Source of the DNA: Pedobacter sp. WC2423
Lineage (GTDB): Bacteria; Bacteroidota; Bacteroidia; Sphingobacteriales; Sphingobacteriaceae
Assembly: GCF_040822065.1 (NCBI RefSeq)
Contig: NZ_CP162005.1
Span: 4,712,001-4,776,000, forward strand
Direction: 5' to 3'
Length of the DNA: 64,000 bases
Each line of letters begins with the position of its first letter. Positions within the stretch are counted from its first letter, which is position 1. The notes beneath the pieces are model-generated. The model saw only the letters and a program-made list of their open reading frames with translations. It did no database searches and was not told the DNA's origin. The position numbers and the translations under genes are program-made. Below, one piece after another: positions 1 to 6,394 of this stretch.

Positions 1-343
1 GAAGAAAAATGGCGGTTTCATTCCTGGTATCAAACCAGGCCTGGCAACATCATCTTATATTGATGATGTAATTTCTAAGATCACCTTTCCAGGTTCAGTA
101 TTCTTAGCTATTATCGCTATCCTTCCATCGATTGCTGTAAAATTCGGTATCAAATCCGAATTCGCGCATTTTTATGGTGGTACATCACTACTGATTTTAG
201 TAGGTGTTGTGTTGGATACTTTGCAACAGATTGAAAGTTATTTATTAATGCGTCATTATGATGGATTAATGAAAACAGGAAGAGTAACAGGTCGTACAGG
301 TGTAGCCGCTGCAAATACAAGCAGCAGCAACGCTGTAATTTAA
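1..343 (+). CDS. secY: Protein translocase subunit SecY, C-terminal part
   Basis: Partial gene, cut by the window edge; the reading frame starts at base 2 and runs about 113 residues to a TAA at 341-343. SecY forms the membrane channel of the Sec translocon. The visible part has the segment KITFPGSVFLAIIAI and a second hydrophobic segment (GTSLLILVGVVLDT) followed by a cytoplasmic tail with QQIESYLLMRHYDG, the usual end of SecY. It lies directly in front of map with a gap of only 6 bases, the standard spc-operon arrangement. The tail ends in an Ala/Ser/Asn-rich stretch. Confidence 0.95.
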   Translation, partial: KKNGGFIPGIKPGLATSSYIDDVISKITFPGSVFLAIIAILPSIAVKFGIKSEFAHFYGGTSLLILVGVVLDTLQQIESYLLMRHYDGLMKTGRVTGRTGVAAANTSSSNAVI

Positions 344-349
344 TATTGA

Positions 350-1135
350 ATGTCTAAGGTTTATTATAAGTCTCCCGAAGAAGTAGAGCTAATCAGGGAA
401 AGCTCTTTATTGGTGTCTAAGACGCTTGCAGAAGTCGCAAAAATCATTGCACCAGGAGTTACAACGATGCAGTTAAATAAACTCGCGGAGACTTATATAC
501 AAGATAACGGAGCAATCCCTGCATTTCTAAACTATAACGGATTTCCATATTCACTTTGTATTTCTCCAAATGAACAGGTTGTTCATGGATTTCCAGGTGA
601 TTATGTGATACAGGAAGGTGATTTAATTTCTGTCGATTGTGGTGTTATTAAAAACAACTTCTTTGGTGACTCAGCTTATACTTTCTCTATCGGAGAGATT
701 AGCCCTGAACGCCAGAAGCTGGTTGATATCACTCAGGAATGTTTAAAACGTGCCATTGATAAAGCTGTTGTCGGATCCCGTATCGGTGATGTAGGATTTG
801 CAGTTCAGTCTTTAGCAGAGGAGAACGGTTTTGGTGTGGTGAGAGAGCTTGTTGGTCACGGTGTTGGCGTTAAATTACATGAGAAGCCCGAAGTACCAAA
901 CTATGGTAAACGGGGCACAGGGATGAAATTGGAGGAAGGAATGGTAATTGCCATAGAGCCAATGATTAATGCCGGTACTGCTAATGTAAAGTTTTGGTCT
1001 GATGGATGGACTGTTACAAGTCGTGATAATTCACCGTCGGCACATTTTGAGCACACAATTGCTGTTAAAAAGGGCAAAGCAGACGTTTTATCGACCTTTT
1101 CATTTATTGAAGAAGTTTTAAAAGAAAAAAGGTAA
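350..1135 (+). CDS. map: Type I methionyl aminopeptidase
   Basis: Removes the initiator methionine from nascent proteins in the cytoplasm. The 261-residue length is normal for bacterial type I MAP. The metal ligands are recognisable: two Asp in ISVDCGVIKNNFFGDSAY, His in ELVGHGVGVKLHE, Glu in VIAIEPMI and Glu in SAHFEHTIAV. The start ATG lies 6 bases after the secY stop, so it is co-transcribed in the spc operon, as in many bacteria where map sits between secY and infA. Confidence 0.97.
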   Translation: MSKVYYKSPEEVELIRESSLLVSKTLAEVAKIIAPGVTTMQLNKLAETYIQDNGAIPAFLNYNGFPYSLCISPNEQVVHGFPGDYVIQEGDLISVDCGVIKNNFFGDSAYTFSIGEISPERQKLVDITQECLKRAIDKAVVGSRIGDVGFAVQSLAEENGFGVVRELVGHGVGVKLHEKPEVPNYGKRGTGMKLEEGMVIAIEPMINAGTANVKFWSDGWTVTSRDNSPSAHFEHTIAVKKGKADVLSTFSFIEEVLKEKR

Positions 1136-1154
1136 ATAATTAAATATTTTTATT

Positions 1155-1163
1155 TAATTTTGC
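1155..1163 (+). promoter_or_regulatory. Bacteroidota-type -7 element before infA
   Basis: TAATTTTGC fits the TAnnTTTGC -7 consensus of the Bacteroidota primary sigma factor. It lies 44 bases before the infA start, in the 71-base map-infA gap. No clear -33 TTTG is seen at the expected distance, so this is a weak internal promoter call that could give infA-rplQ extra transcription. Confidence 0.45.
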
Positions 1164-1206
1164 AACCCTGTTTAATAGCAGCTAATCAAGTAAAAATCAA
1201 TATTAT

Positions 1207-1425
1207 ATGGCTAAACAAGCCTCGATTGAACAAGACGGTGTAATAAGAGAAGCATTATCAAATGCCATGTTCCGCGTTGAGCTGGAGAATGGTCATGAGA
1301 TTATCGCTCATATCTCAGGTAAAATGAGGATGCACTACATTAAGATATTACCTGGGGACAAAGTAAAATTAGAGATGTCGCCTTACGATTTATCAAAGGG
1401 CAGGATTACTTATAGATATAAATAA
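1207..1425 (+). CDS. infA: Translation initiation factor IF-1
   Basis: A 72-residue S1/OB-fold protein that binds the ribosomal A site during initiation. The family signature is complete: MAKQASIEQDGVI start, FRVELENGHEIIAHISGKMR, and the end SPYDLSKGRITYRYK. The length is exactly that of bacterial IF-1. The stop codon at 1423-1425 is followed one base later by the rpmJ ATG, so the two genes are translationally close in the same operon. Confidence 0.98.
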   Translation: MAKQASIEQDGVIREALSNAMFRVELENGHEIIAHISGKMRMHYIKILPGDKVKLEMSPYDLSKGRITYRYK

Positions 1426-1426
1426 A

Positions 1427-1543
1427 ATGAAAGTTAGGTCATCAATTAAAAAACGCAGCGCTGATTGCAAGATTATTCGTCGTAAAGGTAAACTTTACGT
1501 AATCAACAAGAAAAATCCTAAGTACAAGCAGCGTCAAGGTTAA
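1427..1543 (+). CDS. rpmJ: 50S ribosomal protein L36 (zinc-free type)
   Basis: A 38-residue basic protein, MKVRSSIKKRSADCKIIRRK followed by a tail ending NPKYKQRQG, typical for L36. Zinc-binding L36 proteins carry three Cys and a His; here only one Cys (residue 14) remains and the position of the last ligands is replaced, so this is the C-minus, zinc-independent form. The gene starts one base after the infA stop. It is the smallest gene of the operon. Confidence 0.96.
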   Translation: MKVRSSIKKRSADCKIIRRKGKLYVINKKNPKYKQRQG

Positions 1544-1624
1544 GAAAAAATTATTGAGGTATGATTAGATTGAATGTACAGGTTACTCAATCTGTCGTCA
1601 ATTAATCAAACATTTAGTACAAAT

Positions 1625-2002
1625 ATGGCAAGGATATCAGGTATAGATTTACCAAGAAACAAAAGAGGCGAAATTGGACTAACTTACATCTTCGGTGTAG
1701 GCAGATCAACTGCTCAGCGTATATTAACTGAGGCAGGTATCGATTTTAGCAAAAAAGTACAGGACTGGTCTGATGAAGAGTTATCAGCGATACGTACAAT
1801 CATTAATGACGGAATTAAAGTAGAAGGTGCTTTACGTTCTGAAGTTCAGTTAAACATTAAACGTTTAATGGATATTGGTTGTTACCGCGGATTACGTCAC
1901 AGAAAAGGTTTACCGGTACGTGGACAACGTACTAAGAACAATTCTCGTACTCGTAAAGGCAAGAGAAAAACAGTTGCTAACAAGAAAAAAGCTACTAAAT
2001 AA
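1625..2002 (+). CDS. rpsM: 30S ribosomal protein S13
   Basis: S13 sits in the head of the small subunit and contacts S19 and the tRNAs. The 125-residue product starts MARISGIDLPRNKRGEIGLT and contains YIFGVGRSTAQRIL, the G-C-Y-R-G-L-R-H-R segment (DIGCYRGLRHRKGLPVRGQR) and a Lys/Arg-rich tail. An in-frame start 51 bases upstream would add 17 residues that S13 proteins do not have, so the ATG at 1625 is chosen. It is followed 21 bases later by rpsK. Confidence 0.97.
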   Translation: MARISGIDLPRNKRGEIGLTYIFGVGRSTAQRILTEAGIDFSKKVQDWSDEELSAIRTIINDGIKVEGALRSEVQLNIKRLMDIGCYRGLRHRKGLPVRGQRTKNNSRTRKGKRKTVANKKKATK

Positions 2003-2023
2003 AATTAGTAACGAATAATAATT

Positions 2024-2413
2024 ATGGCTAAGAGTAAAAAAGTAACCAAAAAGCGTATTGTTGTTATTGAACCAGTTGGTCAAGCACATATCAATGCGAC
2101 TTTTAATAATATCATTGTTACCCTGACAAATAATAACGGTCAAACTATTTCATGGTCTTCAGCTGGTAAAATGGGCTTCAAGGGTTCTAAAAAGAACACT
2201 CCATACGCTGCCGGACAAGCTGCATCTGATTGTGGTAAAGTAGCTTTTGATTTAGGTCTGCGTAAAGTAGAAGTATTTGTTAAAGGTCCAGGTTCAGGTC
2301 GTGAGTCTGCAATTAGAACATTGCAAATCTCTGGTATCGAAGTTACCTCAATCAAAGATATTACACCGCTTCCACACAATGGATGTCGTCCTCCTAAGAA
2401 GAGAAGAGTTTAA
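2024..2413 (+). CDS. rpsK: 30S ribosomal protein S11
   Basis: A 129-residue platform protein of the small subunit. Recognised by GQAHINATFNNIIVTLTNNN, the SAGKMGFKGSKKNTPYAAGQ stretch, FVKGPGSGRESAIRTL and the end PHNGCRPPKKRRV. It has normal length and lies between rpsM and rpsD in the alpha operon, 21 bases after the rpsM stop. Confidence 0.98.
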   Translation: MAKSKKVTKKRIVVIEPVGQAHINATFNNIIVTLTNNNGQTISWSSAGKMGFKGSKKNTPYAAGQAASDCGKVAFDLGLRKVEVFVKGPGSGRESAIRTLQISGIEVTSIKDITPLPHNGCRPPKKRRV

Positions 2414-2478
2414 TTTATTAATTTTTAAAGCTAAGAGTCTACAGTTTAAGGCTGTATGATACTTTAAAACAAAAAGAA

Positions 2479-3087
2479 ATGGCAAGATATACAGGACCAA
2501 AATCCAAAATCGCGCGTAAATTCAGAGAACCAATTTTTGGTCCTGATAAAGTATTAGATAGAAAAAACTATCCTCCTGGACAGCACGGTGCGTCTAAAAG
2601 AAGAGGTAAACAGTCTGAGTATTCAGTACAGTTAATGGAGAAACAAAAAGTTAAATACACTTATGGTGTGTTAGAACGTCAGTTCCGTAACTTGTTTACT
2701 AAAGCATCTTCCCGTCAGGGCATTACAGGTGATAACTTATTACAATTATTAGAAGCTCGTTTAGATAATACAGTTTATAGATTAGGTATTGCAACTACTC
2801 GTTCTGCTGCTCGTCAGTTAGTTAGCCATAAACACGTAACAGTGAACGGTGAAGTAGTAAATATTCCTTCTTATCAATTGAAAGCTGGTGACGTTGTTGC
2901 AGTTCGTGAGAAATCTAAAACTCTTGAAAGCATCACTAATTCAGTAGCAGGAAGAGTAATCAATAAGTTTAATTGGTTAGATTGGAATGCATCGGAATTA
3001 AGCGGTAAGTTCTTAACTTATCCAAATCGCGACGAGATTCCAGAAAATATCAAAGAAAACCTTATTATAGAGTTGTACTCTAAGTAA
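2479..3087 (+). CDS. rpsD: 30S ribosomal protein S4
   Basis: A 202-residue primary 16S rRNA-binding protein, and in some bacteria the autogenous repressor of the alpha operon. The start MARYTGPKSKIARKFREPIF and PPGQHGASKRRGKQSEYSVQ are typical, and the S4 RNA-binding domain follows (LEARLDNTVYRLGIATTRSA, QLVSHKHVTVNGEVVNIPSY). The N-terminal zinc-type Cys residues are absent, as in many non-zinc S4 proteins. An 80-base gap with a stem-loop separates it from rpoA. Confidence 0.97.
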   Translation: MARYTGPKSKIARKFREPIFGPDKVLDRKNYPPGQHGASKRRGKQSEYSVQLMEKQKVKYTYGVLERQFRNLFTKASSRQGITGDNLLQLLEARLDNTVYRLGIATTRSAARQLVSHKHVTVNGEVVNIPSYQLKAGDVVAVREKSKTLESITNSVAGRVINKFNWLDWNASELSGKFLTYPNRDEIPENIKENLIIELYSK

Positions 3088-3094
3088 TAAATTT

Positions 3095-3123
3095 AGTTAA
3101 AGCCTGTATAAAAGGCTTTAACT
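3095..3123 (+). promoter_or_regulatory. Stem-loop in the rpsD-rpoA gap
   Basis: Perfect inverted repeat AGTTAAAGCC / GGCTTTAACT, 10-bp stem with a 9-base loop, starting 8 bases after the rpsD stop. It is followed by a mixed AT stretch (ATTTTACG), not a clean T-run, so it would be at best a weak attenuator or a processing or mRNA stability element between the ribosomal protein part and rpoA. The function is inferred. Confidence 0.55.
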
Positions 3124-3167
3124 ATTTTACGTTACATAATTTTAATAACGATCTAAAAACATTATAA

Positions 3168-4160
3168 ATGGCAATTTTAGCATTTCAGAAACCCGATAAG
3201 GTCATCATGCAGAAATCAACGGATTTCGATGGTATATTTGAATTTCGTCCTTTAGAACCCGGTTTCGGTGTAACAATTGGTAATGCCTTAAGAAGAATTT
3301 TACTTTCTTCTTTAGAAGGGTATGCCATTACAAGTATTCGTTTTTCTGGCGTATCACATGAATTTTCTACAATGAAAGGTGTTGTAGAAGATTTAACTGA
3401 AATTATCCTTAATTTGAAACAAGTTCGTTTTAAAAAAGCTGGTGATTCAGGTGAATCTGAAAAAGTCTTTATTGTAGTTAATGGCCAGGATCAATTTCTA
3501 GCAGGCGACATAACTAAGTTCTCTAACAACTTCGAGGTCCTTAATCCGGAATTCGTAATTTGTAACATGGAGAAATCAGTTACTTTAGAGGTAGAATTAA
3601 CTATCAATAAAGGACGTGGTTATGTTCCGGCTGAAGAAAATAAAATTAATGATGCTGTAGTTGGTGTAATCGCGATTGATTCGATCTTTACTCCAATGAA
3701 AAATGTAAAATACACGATTGAAAACTATCGTGTTGAACAAAAGACAGATTATGAAAAATTAATTTTAGATATTTCTACTGATGGATCTATTCATCCTGAA
3801 GAAGCATTAAAAGAAGCAGCTAAAATTCTAATTCAGCATTTTATGTTGTTCTCTGATGAGAACTTAGTATTAGAATCTCAGGCTAAAGAAGAAACTAAAG
3901 AAGTTGACGAGGAAATTTTACATATGCGTAAAATCCTTAAAACTGAATTAGTTGATCTTGATTTATCAGTTCGTGCATTAAACTGCTTAAAAGCAGCAGA
4001 CATCCGCACATTAGCTGATTTAGTTTCTTATGATGTAGCTGATATGTTAAAATTCAGAAACTTCGGTAAGAAATCATTAACTGAAATCCAGGAATTAGTA
4101 AAATCTAAAAGCTTATCATTCGGTATGAATTTAGGTAAATACAAACTGGACGAAGAATAA
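3168..4160 (+). CDS. rpoA: DNA-directed RNA polymerase alpha subunit
   Basis: The 330-residue scaffold for RNA polymerase assembly. The N-terminal domain (about residues 1-230) contains FEFRPLEPGFGVTIGNALRR and LLSSLEGYAITSIRF for dimerisation. A linker rich in Glu/Lys follows, and the C-terminal domain (about 250-330) has two helix-hairpin-helix-like segments with LDLSVRALNCLKAADIRTL and FGKKSLTEIQELVKS, which contact UP elements and regulators. It is located, as usual, between rpsD and rplQ. Confidence 0.98.
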   Translation: MAILAFQKPDKVIMQKSTDFDGIFEFRPLEPGFGVTIGNALRRILLSSLEGYAITSIRFSGVSHEFSTMKGVVEDLTEIILNLKQVRFKKAGDSGESEKVFIVVNGQDQFLAGDITKFSNNFEVLNPEFVICNMEKSVTLEVELTINKGRGYVPAEENKINDAVVGVIAIDSIFTPMKNVKYTIENYRVEQKTDYEKLILDISTDGSIHPEEALKEAAKILIQHFMLFSDENLVLESQAKEETKEVDEEILHMRKILKTELVDLDLSVRALNCLKAADIRTLADLVSYDVADMLKFRNFGKKSLTEIQELVKSKSLSFGMNLGKYKLDEE

Positions 4161-4187
4161 CAACAGACAAATAACAATATTGTTAAT

Positions 4188-4230
4188 AGTGTGTAATTCC
4201 CTCTTTAATTCAGAAGAGACGGTGCACACT
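4188..4230 (+). promoter_or_regulatory. Imperfect stem-loop in the rplQ leader
   Basis: AGTGTG at 4188-4193 pairs with CACACT at 4225-4230, and CCCTCTT pairs imperfectly with AAGAGACGG closer to the loop. The structure sits in the 82-base rpoA-rplQ gap and ends 12 bases before the rplQ ATG, so it could influence rplQ translation. Only the base pairing is seen; the role is inferred. Confidence 0.4.
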
Positions 4231-4242
4231 GAATAAAAAAAA

Positions 4243-4779
4243 ATGAGACACGGTAAAAAACACAATCACTTAGGCAGAACTAAGTCCCATCGTAAAGCGA
4301 TGTTGGCTAACATGGCCTCATCATTGATCAAACACAAAAGAATCTCTACTACTTTAGCAAAAGCAAAAGCTTTGCGTATGTATGTTGAGCCTTTGATCAC
4401 TAAATCTAAAAACGATACTACACACTCTCGTCGTACTGTTTTTAGTTATTTACAGGACAAAGATTCAGTTACTGAATTGTTCCGTGATGTAGCTGCAAAA
4501 GTTGCTAACCGTCCGGGTGGTTATACCAGAATTATCAAATTAAACAATCGTTTAGGTGATAATGCTGAGATGGCATTCATCGAACTTGTTGATTACAACG
4601 AAGTTTACGGTAAAGAAGTTGCTACTGAAGAGAAGAAAACAACACGTCGTGGCAGAAGTAAAGCTACTACTAAGAAAGCTGATGCTACTGACGCTCCTGC
4701 TAAAGCAGAAGTTGCAGCTGATGAAGCTGTTGTTGAGGCTCCTGCAGCTGAAGAAACAAAAGAAGATAAAGGAGAATAA
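4243..4779 (+). CDS. rplQ: 50S ribosomal protein L17 with long acidic/basic tail
   Basis: The conserved L17 core covers about residues 1-120: MRHGKKHNHLGRTKSHRKAM, ANMASSLIKHKRISTTLAKA, and NRPGGYTRIIKLNNRLGDNA. After it comes a tail of about 55 residues made of Lys/Thr and then Ala/Glu/Val repeats (e.g. TRRGRSKATTKKADATDAP). Bacteroidota L17 proteins often have such tails, while E. coli L17 ends at about 127 residues. It is the last gene of the operon and is followed by a Rho-independent terminator. Confidence 0.97.
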   Translation: MRHGKKHNHLGRTKSHRKAMLANMASSLIKHKRISTTLAKAKALRMYVEPLITKSKNDTTHSRRTVFSYLQDKDSVTELFRDVAAKVANRPGGYTRIIKLNNRLGDNAEMAFIELVDYNEVYGKEVATEEKKTTRRGRSKATTKKADATDAPAKAEVAADEAVVEAPAAEETKEDKGE

Positions 4780-4803
4780 TATTCTTCCTCATCAAAATAC
4801 AGA

Positions 4804-4834
4804 AAGCCCTGTTCTTAGTTGGACAGGGCTTTTC
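4804..4834 (+). terminator. Terminator of the ribosomal operon
   Basis: AAGCCCTGT / ACAGGGCTT stem of 9 bp with an 11-base loop, followed by TTTCTT. It lies 24 bases downstream of the rplQ stop and closes the spc/alpha transcription unit. Confidence 0.85.
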
Positions 4835-4855
4835 TTATATATATGATCACTATAT

Positions 4856-5009
4856 GTCTGTTTAAAATTCATCTGATAACTTGTTTAGGCTTCTTTTAGC
4901 TGCAACTTCGTCATCTTCATTTCAGGTAGGAAGGCTACCAGAAATAAAGATGACTCGTTTCGCTTAAAAATAAGCTGTAAACAATTTTACCATCTGAATT
5001 TAAACAGAC
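4856..5009. repeat. 154-bp palindromic MITE-like element
   Basis: The whole segment is one imperfect inverted repeat. It starts GTCTGTTTAAA and ends with the matching TTTAAACAGAC. Internal blocks also pair: GTCATCTT near 4909 with AAGATGAC near 4947, and the centre AGGTAG-GAAG-GCTACC. I estimate roughly three quarters of positions pair over arms of about 70 bases. It has no coding capacity. No clear target-site duplication is visible next to the GTCTG/CAGAC ends. It occupies most of the gap between the ribosomal operon terminator and the next gene, and ends 16 bases before that gene's ATG. Confidence 0.7.
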
Positions 5010-5025
5010 TCTAAATCTATAATTT

Positions 5026-6210
5026 ATGTCCAATCAATCTATCCTTCAGGATTTCCATAAACAGTTAACGGATAGTATTCCTGCTAATGTATTTGTAAAG
5101 ATTTCCCTTGGTAATTACCAGGGCAATGACAAGGAATTAAAGAATGTATATGTTCGCCGGATAAAGATTAAAAAAGCAGAAATGCTTTCTTTTACTTACC
5201 GTAATAAAACAAGGGATATTGTAAAGAACTTTTCGATTGAGGATGGCCTGACCAGAATTAGTCATTTTATCAGCAATGATTTTAGAATCTGTACTTTTTT
5301 TAGCACTGAGAAAGAAGTAATTGTTGAACATGATAAAAAAGGAGCAATCACGGTTAGAGAAAGACTCCTCAAAACGCAGGCTCCGGTTGTACTGACTCAT
5401 GATAAAGAGAAAAAAAGGTTGATTCAGCCTGCCGGCAAAAATTACCTGCAGGAGTTAAATATTACAGATGCGACCGGGACTGTTTATAAAAATGCGCAGG
5501 ATAAGTATAAACAGATTAATCAGTATGTGGCCTTACTTGATCCATTAATCCGGAGTTTGCCTGCTGGCAAGTTTAAAAAGGTAGTAGATATGGGGTCGGG
5601 TAAAGGTTATCTTACTTTTGCTTTATATGATTACCTGGTTAATGTATTAAAGACCGAAGCGAGTGTTACCGGAGTGGAATACCGTCAGGACCTGGTGGAT
5701 TTATGTAATAAAATAGCTTCGAAGTCAAACTTCAGGGGACTGGATTTTGTTCAGGGGACCATTGAAGATTATGTTTCGGAAGAGATCAATTTATTAATTG
5801 CTTTACATGCCTGCGATACGGCTACTGATGATGCAATTTACAAGGGGATCAAAGGAAATGCAGAACTTATTGTTGTTGCACCTTGCTGCCATAAGCAGAT
5901 CAGAAAGCAGATAGAAAAAGGGAAGGCCGTAAATGAGCTGGATTTTTTAACGAAGTATGGCATCTTTTTGGAGCGTCAGGCAGAAATGGTAACTGATGGA
6001 ATCAGAGCATTGATATTGGAATATTTTGGATACAAGACGAAGGTATTTGAATTTATTTCTGATGCACATACTCCGAAAAATGTGTTGGTTGTAGGGGTGA
6101 AAACCAAAGAACAAGCAGTAGATAAAGCAGAGATTCTGGAGAAAATTAAACGGACAAAATCATATTTTGGCATTGAGTATCATCATCTTGAAACTTTAGT
6201 CAAGTTTTGA
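5026..6210 (+). CDS. SAM-dependent methyltransferase (Methyltransf_32-like)
   Basis: A 394-residue protein. The C-terminal half carries a Rossmann-fold methyltransferase domain: motif I VVDMGSGKGYLTFALYDYL at about residues 188-206, an acidic strand TGVEYRQDLVDLC, and IALHACDTATDDAIYKG followed by VVAPCCHKQIRKQ. The HACDTATD and APCCHK motifs are typical of the family that includes eukaryotic GSTCD/METTL25-like proteins. The substrate is unknown; an RNA target would fit the family but is inference. The N-terminal half (about 1-170) is not recognised. The start ATG lies just behind a palindromic element, so its own promoter is unclear. Confidence 0.8.
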   Translation: MSNQSILQDFHKQLTDSIPANVFVKISLGNYQGNDKELKNVYVRRIKIKKAEMLSFTYRNKTRDIVKNFSIEDGLTRISHFISNDFRICTFFSTEKEVIVEHDKKGAITVRERLLKTQAPVVLTHDKEKKRLIQPAGKNYLQELNITDATGTVYKNAQDKYKQINQYVALLDPLIRSLPAGKFKKVVDMGSGKGYLTFALYDYLVNVLKTEASVTGVEYRQDLVDLCNKIASKSNFRGLDFVQGTIEDYVSEEINLLIALHACDTATDDAIYKGIKGNAELIVVAPCCHKQIRKQIEKGKAVNELDFLTKYGIFLERQAEMVTDGIRALILEYFGYKTKVFEFISDAHTPKNVLVVGVKTKEQAVDKAEILEKIKRTKSYFGIEYHHLETLVKF

Positions 6211-6231
6211 TGAATTTACAGCCATAGAAAA

Positions 6232-6344
6232 TGTCAATTATGACAACCTGTCAGAATTGTAAAAGGTTTTCATTTACATTTTAACTAAAATCTAAAAAGC
6301 AGTGCCTGTTTAACTGACAAATGCCAATTGGCACATTGCTTGTT
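6232..6344 (+). promoter_or_regulatory. Sigma54-like promoter with upstream palindrome for dnaK
   Basis: TGGCACATTGCTTGTT at 6329-6344 matches the -24/-12 layout (TGGCAC-N5-TTG) with GT in place of the usual GC at -12. About 85 bases upstream lies TGTCAATTATGACA (6232-6245), a TGTCA/TGACA palindrome, followed by CTGTCAG (6248-6254), in the place where an enhancer-binding activator would sit. The -24 element is itself part of a 12-bp palindrome TGCCAATTGGCA (6322-6333). The dnaK ATG is 51 bases downstream. The sequence match is seen; use by RpoN is inferred. Confidence 0.5.
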
Positions 6345-6394
6345 AAATAGAATTAGGAAATAAGAATTCATAACATAAACAAAGATAAAATAGC

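Noticed and set aside
1574..1624. Longer start for rpsM (17 extra residues)
   Set aside because: S13 proteins start at MARI; the extension is not basic and lies in the rpmJ-rpsM gap.
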